A DNA stretch of 22,818 nt from a virus, in the IMG/VR virus record IMGVR_UViG_3300048065_000495, positions 1-22,818 of that record. The stretch is one strand, 5' to 3'. The notes beneath the pieces are model-generated. The model had not been told where the DNA came from. It worked only from the letters and a program-made list of their open reading frames with translations, and did no database searches. Positions 1-5,443 of the stretch are shown here, piece after piece; position 1 is the stretch's first letter, and each line of letters opens with the position of its first letter. Made by a program: the position numbers and the translations under genes.

Positions 1-829
1 CTTGTCGATTCTTAACAAGATTCAAGTAAACATCTGGCTGTTCTTCTAAACACTTTTTGTCATGTGGCTTTCCGAGACTTTTATACATAAGAGCCTGCTC
101 TCTAATCTTGTTCCTATGAACTACAAAGACTTTATCAGCTAAGTCAGTAATTTCACCAGCACCTCGTATGTTGAACTTGCCAACTCTTTCGTTCTCATCG
201 GCTCCCTTCCTCATATGGCACACTAGGTGGATATGCATCCTGTTTATTTTTGCAGCAGCTCTCAGTTGATTAACAAACTCTGCTTGCTGGGCATAGTCTT
301 CTCTACCCACTCCGCACATGGTCAGGCTGTCAATAACAAGGTGATTAATATCTAATTCTTGACCTGCATAATGCGCTAGACCGAGTATGCGTTCCTGCGG
401 AACTTTATCTAAGCAGTCATAAATATGGCCAACTTCTTTCATTCTATCTAGCCAGCCTTTTGCAAACTCTTTTGATGGAGTACATCCTGCCGCCTGAGAA
501 CACATCCACTGCAAAGTCTCTTCTGGCTTCATTTCCATTGACGCTATGAGCACCCTTCGACCCCTTGCCATCAAGTGAGTGCAAACATTACTAAGGAGCA
601 ATGTCTTGCCATGCCCGTTGATACCACTCCATATCGAAAGCTGTGATTCACCCAATCTCACTGAGTCGTGCGTTTTAGACCACGGCAATTTGTCTCCCAC
701 TAGCCCATGACCATGGCTCATATGATGCAACAACCTTTCTCCATAAGAATCGAAAGTGCCTATCTCTTGTGACTCCTGCCTACCTATAAAGCTGAGTAAT
801 TCTTTGTCTGTCAAATCAATCTTGTTCAT
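1..829 (-). CDS. Replicative DNA helicase, DnaB/T7 gp4 (Twinkle-like) RecA-fold domain, partial
   Basis: Unwinds DNA ahead of the phage replication fork as a ring-shaped ATPase. The readable 276 residues begin at ATG 829, preceded by a GGAGAGAGA ribosome site; the C-terminus lies beyond the window edge. Visible motifs are a Walker A loop (S-G-I-N-G-H-G-K-T, residues 68-76), the catalytic Glu of the family in ASMEM (E99), a Walker B strand LVID (D167) and the DnaB/gp4 H4-type segment around residues 215-240 (KFNIRGAGEITDLADKVF). There is no room for a primase domain at the N-terminus: only about 60 residues precede the ATPase core. It therefore differs from the fused T7 gp4 and relies on separate priming proteins. 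It lies downstream of the candidate origin and of the primase-like and replication-protein genes on the same strand. The helicase assignment is firm; the exact subfamily is less so. Confidence 0.9.
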   Translation of the reverse strand, partial: MNKIDLTDKELLSFIGRQESQEIGTFDSYGERLLHHMSHGHGLVGDKLPWSKTHDSVRLGESQLSIWSGINGHGKTLLLSNVCTHLMARGRRVLIASMEMKPEETLQWMCSQAAGCTPSKEFAKGWLDRMKEVGHIYDCLDKVPQERILGLAHYAGQELDINHLVIDSLTMCGVGREDYAQQAEFVNQLRAAAKINRMHIHLVCHMRKGADENERVGKFNIRGAGEITDLADKVFVVHRNKIREQALMYKSLGKPHDKKCLEEQPDVYLNLVKNRQ

Positions 830-915
830 ATCTCTCTCCATTTTTGTTGAATTTTCTAAACTTTCGTTGAATATTCAATCGGTAATTTAATTGCAAATTA
901 GTTTTCTTACCCATT

Positions 916-1007
916 TGCATTAACGTATGCATTAAGAACGCTAAACCAATAAATCATCCTTAAAAAACCAAATCTATTTGCATTAAGGGCATGAAAACCT
1001 GCATTAA
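916..1007. repeat. Four TGCATTAA direct repeats (iteron-like)
   Basis: Exact TGCATTAA copies occur at 916-923, 928-935, 979-986 and 1000-1007, all in the same orientation. On the minus strand three of the four read CTTAATGCA. Start-to-start spacings are 12, 51 and 21 bases, so the array is irregular. A weaker relative, CATTAA, follows at 1020-1025. They may be binding sites for the replication protein encoded just upstream; that is inference from position. Confidence 0.55.
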
Positions 1008-1032
1008 GGACACATAACACATTAAAGTGTCC
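1008..1032. repeat. Inverted repeat GGACAC/GTGTCC
   Basis: A 6-base perfect inverted repeat (GGACAC at 1008-1013, GTGTCC at 1027-1032) with a 13-base loop, starting immediately after the fourth TGCATTAA repeat. It could be a protein-binding site or a weak hairpin. Confidence 0.45.
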
Positions 1033-1037
1033 GAAAA

Positions 1038-1077
1038 GAGCCAGATAAGGGAAAACCTTTATACCCTTAAATGGCTC
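1038..1077. terminator. Strong two-part hairpin (possible terminator or origin hairpin)
   Basis: GAGCCA (1038-1043) pairs with TGGCTC (1072-1077). After a symmetric 2x2 internal loop, TAAGGG (1046-1051) pairs with CCCTTA (1064-1069), leaving a 12-base loop. On the minus strand, the direction of the flanking genes, the stem is followed by CTTTTC; on the plus strand it is followed by ATTTTTA. It could end or attenuate the replication-protein transcript before the helicase gene, or be an origin structure. The T-tracts are short, so a terminator role is only moderately supported. Confidence 0.45.
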
Positions 1078-1086
1078 ATTTTTACC

Positions 1087-1111
1087 GACAGAACCTAACG
1101 ATAGTTCTGTC
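1087..1111. repeat. 8-bp perfect inverted repeat just after the replication-protein stop
   Basis: GACAGAAC (1087-1094) and GTTCTGTC (1104-1111) are perfectly complementary around a 9-base loop. The repeat lies one base past the stop codon of the replication-protein gene. No T-tract follows on either strand, so it is not a classical terminator. It is the first of three adjacent hairpins in the candidate origin. Confidence 0.5.
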
Positions 1112-1112
1112 A

Positions 1113-1748
1113 CTATGCCCATATCTCGACAGGTTGTTGATTTGTATCACCTTTTTTGATTGTCAATACATCCCACTTCTCCCGTAGTTTTTTAGGGCTT
1201 AGGATGTTTGACTTCCAAAAACTGTCGCTATTGGCAAACCTAAATAAATCTAGGATCTCACTGTGAGTATGACCATCGTTAACACGCATTAATCTAACCT
1301 CATTGGCCCACTGCTCCATATTGGGTTTACGGTGCTTAGGGTTCAACACTAGAAGTAAGTTGAATATGGTTTCAACTGCATCCATATCACCTTTTTCATA
1401 GCGTAGGTTCTTTTTAGGTTCTCTTTTAGGTTTGTGTCCCTGTTTTGGTACTGCTTCAGGTATAAATTGGGCTACCCCTATGCCTGTTTTGGTACTACCC
1501 AGGCTTAGGTGATATAGATTAGATGAACCCTCCACTTTTGTCCTAGAAAGCAGACCTTGCTCATTCAAAGACTTTAAAGATTTTAATACAGTCTTACGAT
1601 TCAAACCTGTTTTCCTAGCGACATAAGCCACACTAGGATTACATTGCCCAGTGTCTGCATTATGGCAGTCTGACAAACACAATAAGACAAACTTCTCACT
1701 GCTTGATACTTCCTGCTCCCAAGCCCAGAAAGTTGCTCTAGCGCTCAA
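1113..1748 (-). CDS. Phage replication protein with N-terminal winged helix (initiator/helicase-loader type)
   Basis: Probably binds the origin and brings in the helicase, as lambda O- or DnaD-type proteins do. The 211-residue product begins with the MSARATFWAWEQ pattern typical of phage helix-turn-helix replication proteins. A winged-helix domain spans about residues 15-80 (PSVAYVARKTGLNRKTVLKS is the HTH core). A basic linker (about 105-117) follows, then a helical C-terminal domain (about 120-200) of the kind used for partner binding. The start is TTG at 1748. It overlaps the upstream primase stop as TTGA, with GAGAGG six bases before it, and no ATG occurs in frame until about residue 120, so TTG with translational coupling is the best choice. 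Its gene is followed directly by the candidate origin. The initiator role is inferred from domain and position. Confidence 0.72.
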   Translation of the reverse strand: MSARATFWAWEQEVSSSEKFVLLCLSDCHNADTGQCNPSVAYVARKTGLNRKTVLKSLKSLNEQGLLSRTKVEGSSNLYHLSLGSTKTGIGVAQFIPEAVPKQGHKPKREPKKNLRYEKGDMDAVETIFNLLLVLNPKHRKPNMEQWANEVRLMRVNDGHTHSEILDLFRFANSDSFWKSNILSPKKLREKWDVLTIKKGDTNQQPVEIWA

Positions 1749-2137
1749 CTAGAGCCTCTCATAGCAATATAAGACTCTAGCTCTGATTGCTTGTCAGCCT
1801 TGCTTTGTTTTTCACCATTGTTTCTTTTACTTTCAGAAATTTGGAGAAGAAGCTCATGGTAATCCACGTCTTTTTTCTGCCTCCTGGCCCTCGAATCGTA
1901 ATCATCATCAGGGAACAAACTTGTTATATGCACACCAACAGCGTCTATTACATCAGTAGCCCCACAACCTGCCCAACACTTGATCAAAACATTTCCTGAC
2001 TCACCTTCGTCAACATAAAGACTTGGGCTGTTATCACTGTGTGCTGGGCATTGTGCAATCCATGACCTTCTGTGCTTCTTTCTAGGCTTAACTTCTTTAA
2101 CCATTGCCAATTTATTAATCAATTCATCTGCCGACAT
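1745..2137 (-). CDS. CHC2-type zinc-binding primase protein without catalytic domain
   Basis: The N-terminal zinc module of DnaG/T7-type primases reads template DNA during primer synthesis. In this 130-residue protein the ligands are C30, H33, C54 and C57 (CPAH...CWAGC), with the family's DNSPSL segment between. The rest is a charged, Lys/Gln-rich tail. No TOPRIM or RNA-polymerase catalytic domain is present, and the helicase nearby lacks one too. The ATG at 2137 is chosen over an upstream in-frame TTG (2161) because AAGGAGG lies five bases before it (2143-2149). The gene overlaps the HTH gene by 14 bases and the replication-protein gene by 4. It may form a split primase with a catalytic subunit outside the window, recruit host DnaG, or serve another DNA-binding role. 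Confidence 0.75.
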   Translation of the reverse strand: MSADELINKLAMVKEVKPRKKHRRSWIAQCPAHSDNSPSLYVDEGESGNVLIKCWAGCGATDVIDAVGVHITSLFPDDDYDSRARRQKKDVDYHELLLQISESKRNNGEKQSKADKQSELESYIAMRGSS

Positions 2138-2318
2138 CCTTTCCTCCTTTTTTCCCTTCAAACTTTTTCAATAATTGGAAATGATCCCACCTTGTCCTTG
2201 GCATTTCATGCTGCCATTGGTAAACAGCCTGCACACTAACGTCAAAAAACTCAGCAACCAATCTCGGCTCACCAAAGTAATCAACCATTTCTTCGTACTT
2301 GTCTTCTTCTAAAATCAT
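2124..2318 (-). CDS. Small Cro-like helix-turn-helix regulator
   Basis: A 64-residue protein whose central part (LVAEFFDVSVQAVYQWQ, about residues 21-37) is a helix-turn-helix of the Cro/YdaS kind, ending in a basic tail. Such proteins bind operators in phage switch regions. It is the first gene of the minus replication operon and faces the plus early operon across a 70-base gap holding divergent promoters, so autoregulation and control of both operons is likely. The ATG at 2318 is preferred because GAGGG stands eight bases upstream. The in-frame ATG at 2336 has no ribosome site and would begin only a few bases after the predicted transcription start. Its end overlaps the primase start by 14 bases. 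A larger CI-type repressor was not found in the window. Confidence 0.65.
   Translation of the reverse strand: MILEEDKYEEMVDYFGEPRLVAEFFDVSVQAVYQWQHEMPRTRWDHFQLLKKFEGKKGGKDVGR
2143..2149 (-). promoter_or_regulatory. Ribosome binding site AAGGAGG of the zinc primase gene
   Basis: A perfect AAGGAGG on the minus strand, five bases before ATG 2137. It decides the start of the zinc primase protein against the upstream TTG codon. Confidence 0.75.
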
Positions 2319-2335
2319 ATTAAAGCCCTCTTTCA

Positions 2336-2364
2336 TTGCAATCTTTTTTAATGTAAGCTATCTT
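2336..2364 (+). promoter_or_regulatory. Possible sigma-70-like promoter for the plus early operon
   Basis: TTGCAA (2336-2341) and TATCTT (2359-2364) are separated by 17 bases, and transcription would start about 20 bases before the first plus gene at 2393. It overlaps the minus-strand promoter almost entirely, so the two could not easily be used at once. The match is moderate. Confidence 0.4.
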
Positions 2365-2378
2365 TAATACAACGTCAA
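2350..2378 (-). promoter_or_regulatory. Sigma-70-like promoter for the minus replication operon
   Basis: On the minus strand TTGACG (2373-2378) and TACATT (2350-2355) are separated by exactly 17 bases. The -35 matches the consensus at five of six positions and the -10 at four of six. Transcription would start near 2343, about 25 bases before ATG 2318. The identification is by consensus and position only. Confidence 0.55.
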
Positions 2379-2392
2379 CACCTGGAGGGGAA

Positions 2393-2575
2393 ATGAGACG
2401 ACCGAGTAAGTGCAATGTTTGTAACAGTTATCTTGATGACGTTATGTGCAGTGAGTGTGGTGGATGCGGTGAAGGCTACACTGAAGGCACGTTATGCAGT
2501 AGTTGTCATGGTATGGGAGTAACTTTAGAACTGTATTGTCCAGTATGTGAGGAGGAAGAAGATGGGGAAGATTAA
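2393..2575 (+). CDS. Small DnaJ-type zinc-finger protein
   Basis: First gene of the plus early operon, 60 residues, with GGAGGGG just upstream of its ATG. It carries four CxxC pairs (C7/C10, C19/C22, C35/C38, C49/C52). The middle two follow the CxxCxGxG style of the DnaJ zinc domain (CSECGGCG and CSSCHGMG), enough for two zinc ions. The last eight residues are almost all Asp/Glu. There is no J-domain. Similar mini zinc ribbons are common in phage early regions; the function is unknown. The gene overlaps the next by 14 bases. Confidence 0.7.
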   Translation: MRRPSKCNVCNSYLDDVMCSECGGCGEGYTEGTLCSSCHGMGVTLELYCPVCEEEEDGED

Positions 2576-2783
2576 AACTTTAGTAACAATAACAGAGTCA
2601 GAAGGAGATCCTGCTGATCATTTGGAAGCCAGCATAGAATACGAATTTTTAAATGTTCTTAATGCTCTTGTGCAACACACAAGTATGGGTAGAATGGAGA
2701 TGCTAGGCTTCATAGAAGATAAAGTAGATCTTGTTTATGACGCTATTGGTGAAGATATTGATTACGACAACTTGCCTTTTTGA
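2562..2783 (+). CDS. Hypothetical acidic early protein
   Basis: A 73-residue acidic protein that I do not recognise. ATG 2562 is chosen over the upstream GTG at 2547 because GGAGGAAG lies directly before it. The sequence has a strand-like start (KIKTLVTITES), a central helix (YEFLNVLNALVQHT) and an Asp-rich C-terminus ending DNLPF. That ending faintly recalls SSB tails but is not one. It sits between a zinc-finger gene and the ERF gene, with starts and stops overlapping or close, so it belongs to the same transcript. Confidence 0.6.
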   Translation: MGKIKTLVTITESEGDPADHLEASIEYEFLNVLNALVQHTSMGRMEMLGFIEDKVDLVYDAIGEDIDYDNLPF

Positions 2784-2794
2784 GAGGAGGAACC

Positions 2795-3430
2795 ATGAAT
2801 AAATCAGAGAACCTAAACGAGCTGGCAACAGCTTTATGCAAAGCCCAAAATGAAATGGGAGGCGCTGTTAAAGACGCTAAGAATCCATTCTTTAAATCAT
2901 CTTACGCTGATCTCACTAGCGTAATCAAAGCTATTAAGGAGCCGTTCAACAAGAACGGTTTGTCCTATGTGCAATTACCTACCACTTCTGATGGTGGCAA
3001 AGGTATTGGCGTTAAGACAATCCTCATGCACACTTCTGGCCAGTTTATCGAGTCAGAGTTTTATTTACCTATAACCAAAGCTGATCCACAAGCAGGTGGC
3101 TCTGCAATAACTTACGCCAGGCGTTATGCGTTACAGGCTATGGCTGGTATACCTACTGCTGACGATGACGCAGAGGCGGCAATGATGCGGGGAAAGCCAG
3201 ATGAGCCTAGCGTAGAAGAGCTTTGCGCTATGGCTGTGGCACGAAATAAACAATCGGTTATGGCTGTCAAAGAATATCTTTCTGATCCTTCTGAAAATAA
3301 TATACAGTTTGCCAAAGAAGCATTTGGTGAGATTGAGGAAGAGGATCAAAGAGCTATGTGGCAAGCGCCTACTAAGGTTTCTACCGCACCATTTACGACT
3401 GAAGAGCGCAGATTATTAAAAGGAGTCTAG
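2795..3430 (+). CDS. erf: ERF-family single-strand annealing recombinase
   Basis: ERF proteins (P22 Erf family) anneal complementary single strands and promote recombination and genome circularisation. The 211-residue product has the family signatures NPFFKSSYADL (about residues 30-40) and a Gly-rich DPQAGGSAITYARRY block (about 97-111), followed by the acidic ADDDA stretch. The region after residue 130 is a variable helical tail. ATG 2795 follows GAGAGGAGG closely; an in-frame TTG at 2780 is less likely. The SSB-tail protein and NinG nearby make up the rest of a recombination set. The length is typical of the family. Confidence 0.9.
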   Translation: MNKSENLNELATALCKAQNEMGGAVKDAKNPFFKSSYADLTSVIKAIKEPFNKNGLSYVQLPTTSDGGKGIGVKTILMHTSGQFIESEFYLPITKADPQAGGSAITYARRYALQAMAGIPTADDDAEAAMMRGKPDEPSVEELCAMAVARNKQSVMAVKEYLSDPSENNIQFAKEAFGEIEEEDQRAMWQAPTKVSTAPFTTEERRLLKGV

Positions 3431-3431
3431 G

Positions 3432-3968
3432 GTGGACATTATTGTTATAGACAATTTCTTCCCAGACAAGATAGCACAATCTTTTTGTGATGTTATGGCT
3501 AAGCAAAAGTTTGAGTTTTATTGGCCTGGTGACAAGGCGGTTCCTAACTTTCATTGGCACATAAAAGATTGTCCTATGGCATTTGCTGTTCATACTCATA
3601 TGCCAGAAAAGCTTATTGGTAAGCTAAGATTGTGTGATTTCTATAGTAACTCGCATACGCATGGGGTTTATCCATCAAAACATTCTGACTTCCAAAGCGG
3701 AGCAGGGAAAACTTATACTGCTCTTTACTACCCAGAAATGGAGTGGAAAGAAGAATGGGGTGGTGGACTATATATATTTAACGATGATAAAGTACATAGG
3801 CTTATTGGCTACAAGGGCAATAGGCTTGTTTTTTTTGATGCTAGTTATGATCATCAAGCTGCTGGTATAATGCCTGCAGCAAATTATTTACGCATTTCCA
3901 ATGTCTTGAAGTATTCTTCTGATATTGGCGATGGGTTTGTACCGTTAGACTTTACTAAAATTAATTAA
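3432..3968 (+). CDS. 2OG-Fe(II) oxygenase (prolyl-4-hydroxylase-like)
   Basis: A non-haem iron dioxygenase of the double-stranded beta-helix fold that uses 2-oxoglutarate and oxygen to hydroxylate an unknown substrate (protein side chain or nucleic acid). Iron ligands are visible as H84-S-D86 (KHSDF) and the distal H141 (SYDHQ); R154 in LRIS is placed to bind 2-oxoglutarate. The strand EWGGGLYIF (about 108-116) is typical of the Tpa1/P4H-like group. The start is GTG 3432, with AAGGAG at 3420-3425 and a six-base gap. It lies between the ERF and SSB-like genes, two bases after the former. No helper enzyme that would identify the substrate is in view. Confidence 0.85.
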   Translation: MDIIVIDNFFPDKIAQSFCDVMAKQKFEFYWPGDKAVPNFHWHIKDCPMAFAVHTHMPEKLIGKLRLCDFYSNSHTHGVYPSKHSDFQSGAGKTYTALYYPEMEWKEEWGGGLYIFNDDKVHRLIGYKGNRLVFFDASYDHQAAGIMPAANYLRISNVLKYSSDIGDGFVPLDFTKIN

Positions 3969-3978
3969 GGAGAGGAAT

Positions 3979-4248
3979 ATGAGTAACTACGATAACACTA
4001 ATTCTGGTGCATTGTTTAAGAACGAAACCAAGCAAGGTAACCAGCCTGACTATCGAGGCCCACTAAATGTTGGTGGCAAGGACTTTGAAGTGTCTGCCTG
4101 GATTAAGAAGTCTCAAGCAGGTAAAAGTTTTATGAGTATGTCTATTCAAGAGAAGGATTCTTGGAAGAAGGATGCACCTAAAGCTGCTGAACCTAAAGTT
4201 GCTGAACCAGCAGGTGCTGATGACTTTGAAGACGACATTCCATTTTAA
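3979..4248 (+). CDS. Small ssDNA-binding-like protein with SSB-type acidic tail
   Basis: An 89-residue protein with a short beta-rich body (GPLNVGGKDFEVSAWIKKS, about residues 27-45, then a second basic stretch) and an Ala/Pro-rich linker. It ends DDFEDDIPF, the same kind of acidic tip that bacterial SSB uses to recruit partners (DDDIPF in E. coli). The body resembles small phage proteins of the DUF736/single-strand-binding kind. It lies in the recombination cluster downstream of ERF, with AAGGAGAGG before the ATG. ssDNA binding is inferred; the tail is directly visible. Its stop overlaps the next small gene as TAATG. Confidence 0.65.
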   Translation: MSNYDNTNSGALFKNETKQGNQPDYRGPLNVGGKDFEVSAWIKKSQAGKSFMSMSIQEKDSWKKDAPKAAEPKVAEPAGADDFEDDIPF

Positions 4249-4388
4249 TGGCTGTCTATACTTGCGACCGTTGTGATCAATTAAAAGATGACGACTGGTC
4301 GCCTTGTTTGGCTATTGGCAAGTACACCTGGATTTGTGAGGGTTGCTTGCCAGAAGTAGAGGAGGAATCAAATGAAGAAGAAAGTTAA
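4248..4388 (+). CDS. Tiny two-CxxC zinc-ribbon protein
   Basis: A 46-residue reading frame starting at ATG 4248, overlapping the previous stop by one base (TAATG), and ending inside the following gene. It has CDRC (C6/C9), C20 and CEGC (C30/C33), enough ligands for one zinc ribbon, and a run of Glu at the end. The tight start/stop coupling and the Cys pattern support it as a real gene. Function unknown. Confidence 0.6.
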   Translation: MAVYTCDRCDQLKDDDWSPCLAIGKYTWICEGCLPEVEEESNEEES

Positions 4389-4632
4389 AAAATTGTGGAA
4401 GGGCCAGTTTGTTTCGGTTAGAGACTATGAGATTGAAAAAGCTAAAGTTGATGGGCTTTTATGTATTAGTTTTGGTGAGTCTAAGATGACGCTAAGATCC
4501 CAGGATTTAGATAGGCTCCAACCATCAAGCCAAGTTTTTAAATCAAAAACTGGTGGAAAAGATTACCGCCTGGTCGATGTTGAATTTAAACCTGATACAG
4601 ATAAAAGCCAACAGGGTTTATTTCATGAGTAA
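4372..4632 (+). CDS. Hypothetical basic protein with C-terminal QxxLF motif
   Basis: An 86-residue protein I do not recognise, starting with a Lys-rich segment (MKKKVKKLWKGQ) after GAGGAGGAA. The centre looks beta-rich (GQFVSVRDYEI, LLCISFGESKMTL). The C-terminus ends in SQQGLFHE, which fits the QxxLF-type linear motif that binds the bacterial beta sliding clamp. A basic body plus a clamp motif would suit a replication or recombination accessory factor, but this is inference from a five-residue match. It overlaps the preceding zinc protein by 17 bases. Confidence 0.6.
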   Translation: MKKKVKKLWKGQFVSVRDYEIEKAKVDGLLCISFGESKMTLRSQDLDRLQPSSQVFKSKTGGKDYRLVDVEFKPDTDKSQQGLFHE

Positions 4633-4807
4633 TACTGTTATTCCATGCCCTGATTGCGGGGCGTTGTTGGAACCAGTCCATAGTGCTAAGGGCGATCTTC
4701 TAGGTTACTTTTGCAAAGGCATTCTTGTTAAGTCTTGCACTTATATTAATGTTAAGTCCACTGCTGAATATGAGAATGAAATAAAGTATGCCAAAAAAGA
4801 AAGCTAA
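4625..4807 (+). CDS. Small zinc-ribbon protein, topoisomerase-finger-like
   Basis: A 60-residue protein with CPDCG (C8/C11) followed by two further Cys (KGILVKSC region), a C4 spacing similar to the zinc fingers at the C-terminus of bacterial topoisomerase I. ATG 4625 overlaps the previous gene's end by 8 bases and is preferred to an out-of-family upstream ATG at 4553, which would add 24 residues read across the preceding gene. Its last bases overlap the ninG start by 20. Likely nucleic-acid binding; specific role unknown. Confidence 0.65.
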   Translation: MSNTVIPCPDCGALLEPVHSAKGDLLGYFCKGILVKSCTYINVKSTAEYENEIKYAKKES

Positions 4808-5219
4808 GACTGTCCAGAAGCTTAGGAAAGAAGCCTTGACGACCTTGCAGAAGCTTGTGAGGCTCAAGGCGGCTGACGACAATGGCTATTGTTCTTGCGT
4901 GACCTGCGGTGTTACAAAGCACTGGAATGATGGCATGCAAGGCGGTCATTTCATAGCCAAAGGAAACGGTGGCAGAAACATGTGGGCTTTGGTAGAGGAG
5001 AACGTGCATCCTCAGTGTGCAGGTTGCAACGGGTTTGGAATGAAATTTGGGAACGCTGAAAGCAGATACACTTTATACATGGAAGACATGTACGGCAGAG
5101 ACAAAGTTGACGAAATGTTAGAAAAGAATGTTGTTTCTAAATTAGATAGGATTGAGTTGCAAGACTTGATTGATGATTGGAAAGATCAAATTAATGACCA
5201 CTTGGAGAGAATTGCATGA
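4788..5219 (+). CDS. ninG: NinG/Rap recombination protein (Holliday junction nuclease)
   Basis: Lambda NinG (Rap) is a structure-specific endonuclease that targets Holliday junctions and D-loops in phage recombination. The 143-residue product has a basic N-terminal helix and the zinc/HNH-like core: C35-x-C37-xx-C40 (CSCVTCG), GGHFI (H54) and VHPQCAGCN (C77/C80/N81). A helical tail from about residue 90 follows. Length and motif spacing fit the family. The gene overlaps its upstream neighbour by 20 bases, and its stop forms ATGA with the next start. ERF and the SSB-like protein upstream are natural partners. Confidence 0.9.
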   Translation: MPKKKAKTVQKLRKEALTTLQKLVRLKAADDNGYCSCVTCGVTKHWNDGMQGGHFIAKGNGGRNMWALVEENVHPQCAGCNGFGMKFGNAESRYTLYMEDMYGRDKVDEMLEKNVVSKLDRIELQDLIDDWKDQINDHLERIA

Positions 5220-5443
5220 TCAAAGAGCTAAGCTTACTTATAGTTAATGACCAGGCTGACGTAGAAATGTCGGTTCATTTTTGTCCATTTGATAAAGAAG
5301 TAAGTTTTTCGATCTGCAATACAAATCAATCAGTGCATGCAGGGTGCAATCAGTTTACATTGCAAACAATGCATGACATTAAAATTATTGCTGATTTTTT
5401 AAACAGCGCATTGGAGGCAGAAAGTGAATTGTTGGGTATGTAA
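5216..5443 (+). CDS. Hypothetical early protein
   Basis: A 75-residue protein with no recognised domain. Its ATG overlaps the ninG stop (ATGA) and GGAGAGA stands upstream, so translation is coupled. The sequence alternates beta-like stretches (MIKELSLLIVND, EVSFSICN) and ends in a helix (MHDIKIIADFLNSALEAESEL). It contains three scattered Cys that do not form a CxxC. The last 20 bases overlap the following GTG-started gene. Confidence 0.6.
   Translation: MIKELSLLIVNDQADVEMSVHFCPFDKEVSFSICNTNQSVHAGCNQFTLQTMHDIKIIADFLNSALEAESELLGM

Larger units (their letters stand above)
830..1112. other. Candidate replication origin (hairpins, iterons, AT-rich stretch)
   Basis: This 283-base segment lies between the replication-protein gene and the helicase gene. 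Reading from the replication-protein side it holds three consecutive inverted repeats (1087-1111, 1038-1077, 1008-1032), then four copies of TGCATTAA (916-1007), then a very A+T-rich stretch (about 841-905) containing the 12-base palindrome TTGAATATTCAA (867-878). An open frame covers 907-1122, but it resembles nothing recognisable and would run through all the hairpins. Iterons beside an initiator-type gene followed by an AT-rich unwinding region is the usual layout of theta-type origins. The origin role is inferred; the repeats and hairpins are directly visible. It must also carry any promoter for the helicase gene, but no convincing -35/-10 pair was found. Confidence 0.5.

Noticed and set aside
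1038-1077. Definite rho-independent terminator
   Set aside because: The stem is strong, but the T-tracts are only four to five bases and it lies in an array of hairpins; kept as a possible terminator with reduced confidence.
907-1122. 71-codon open frame on the minus strand across the intergenic region
   Set aside because: It overlaps the replication-protein end, runs through all three hairpins and the iterons, has no ribosome site of note and resembles no protein.
3124-3599. Minus-strand frames opposite the ERF and oxygenase genes
   Set aside because: Antisense shadows of two genes with firm family motifs.
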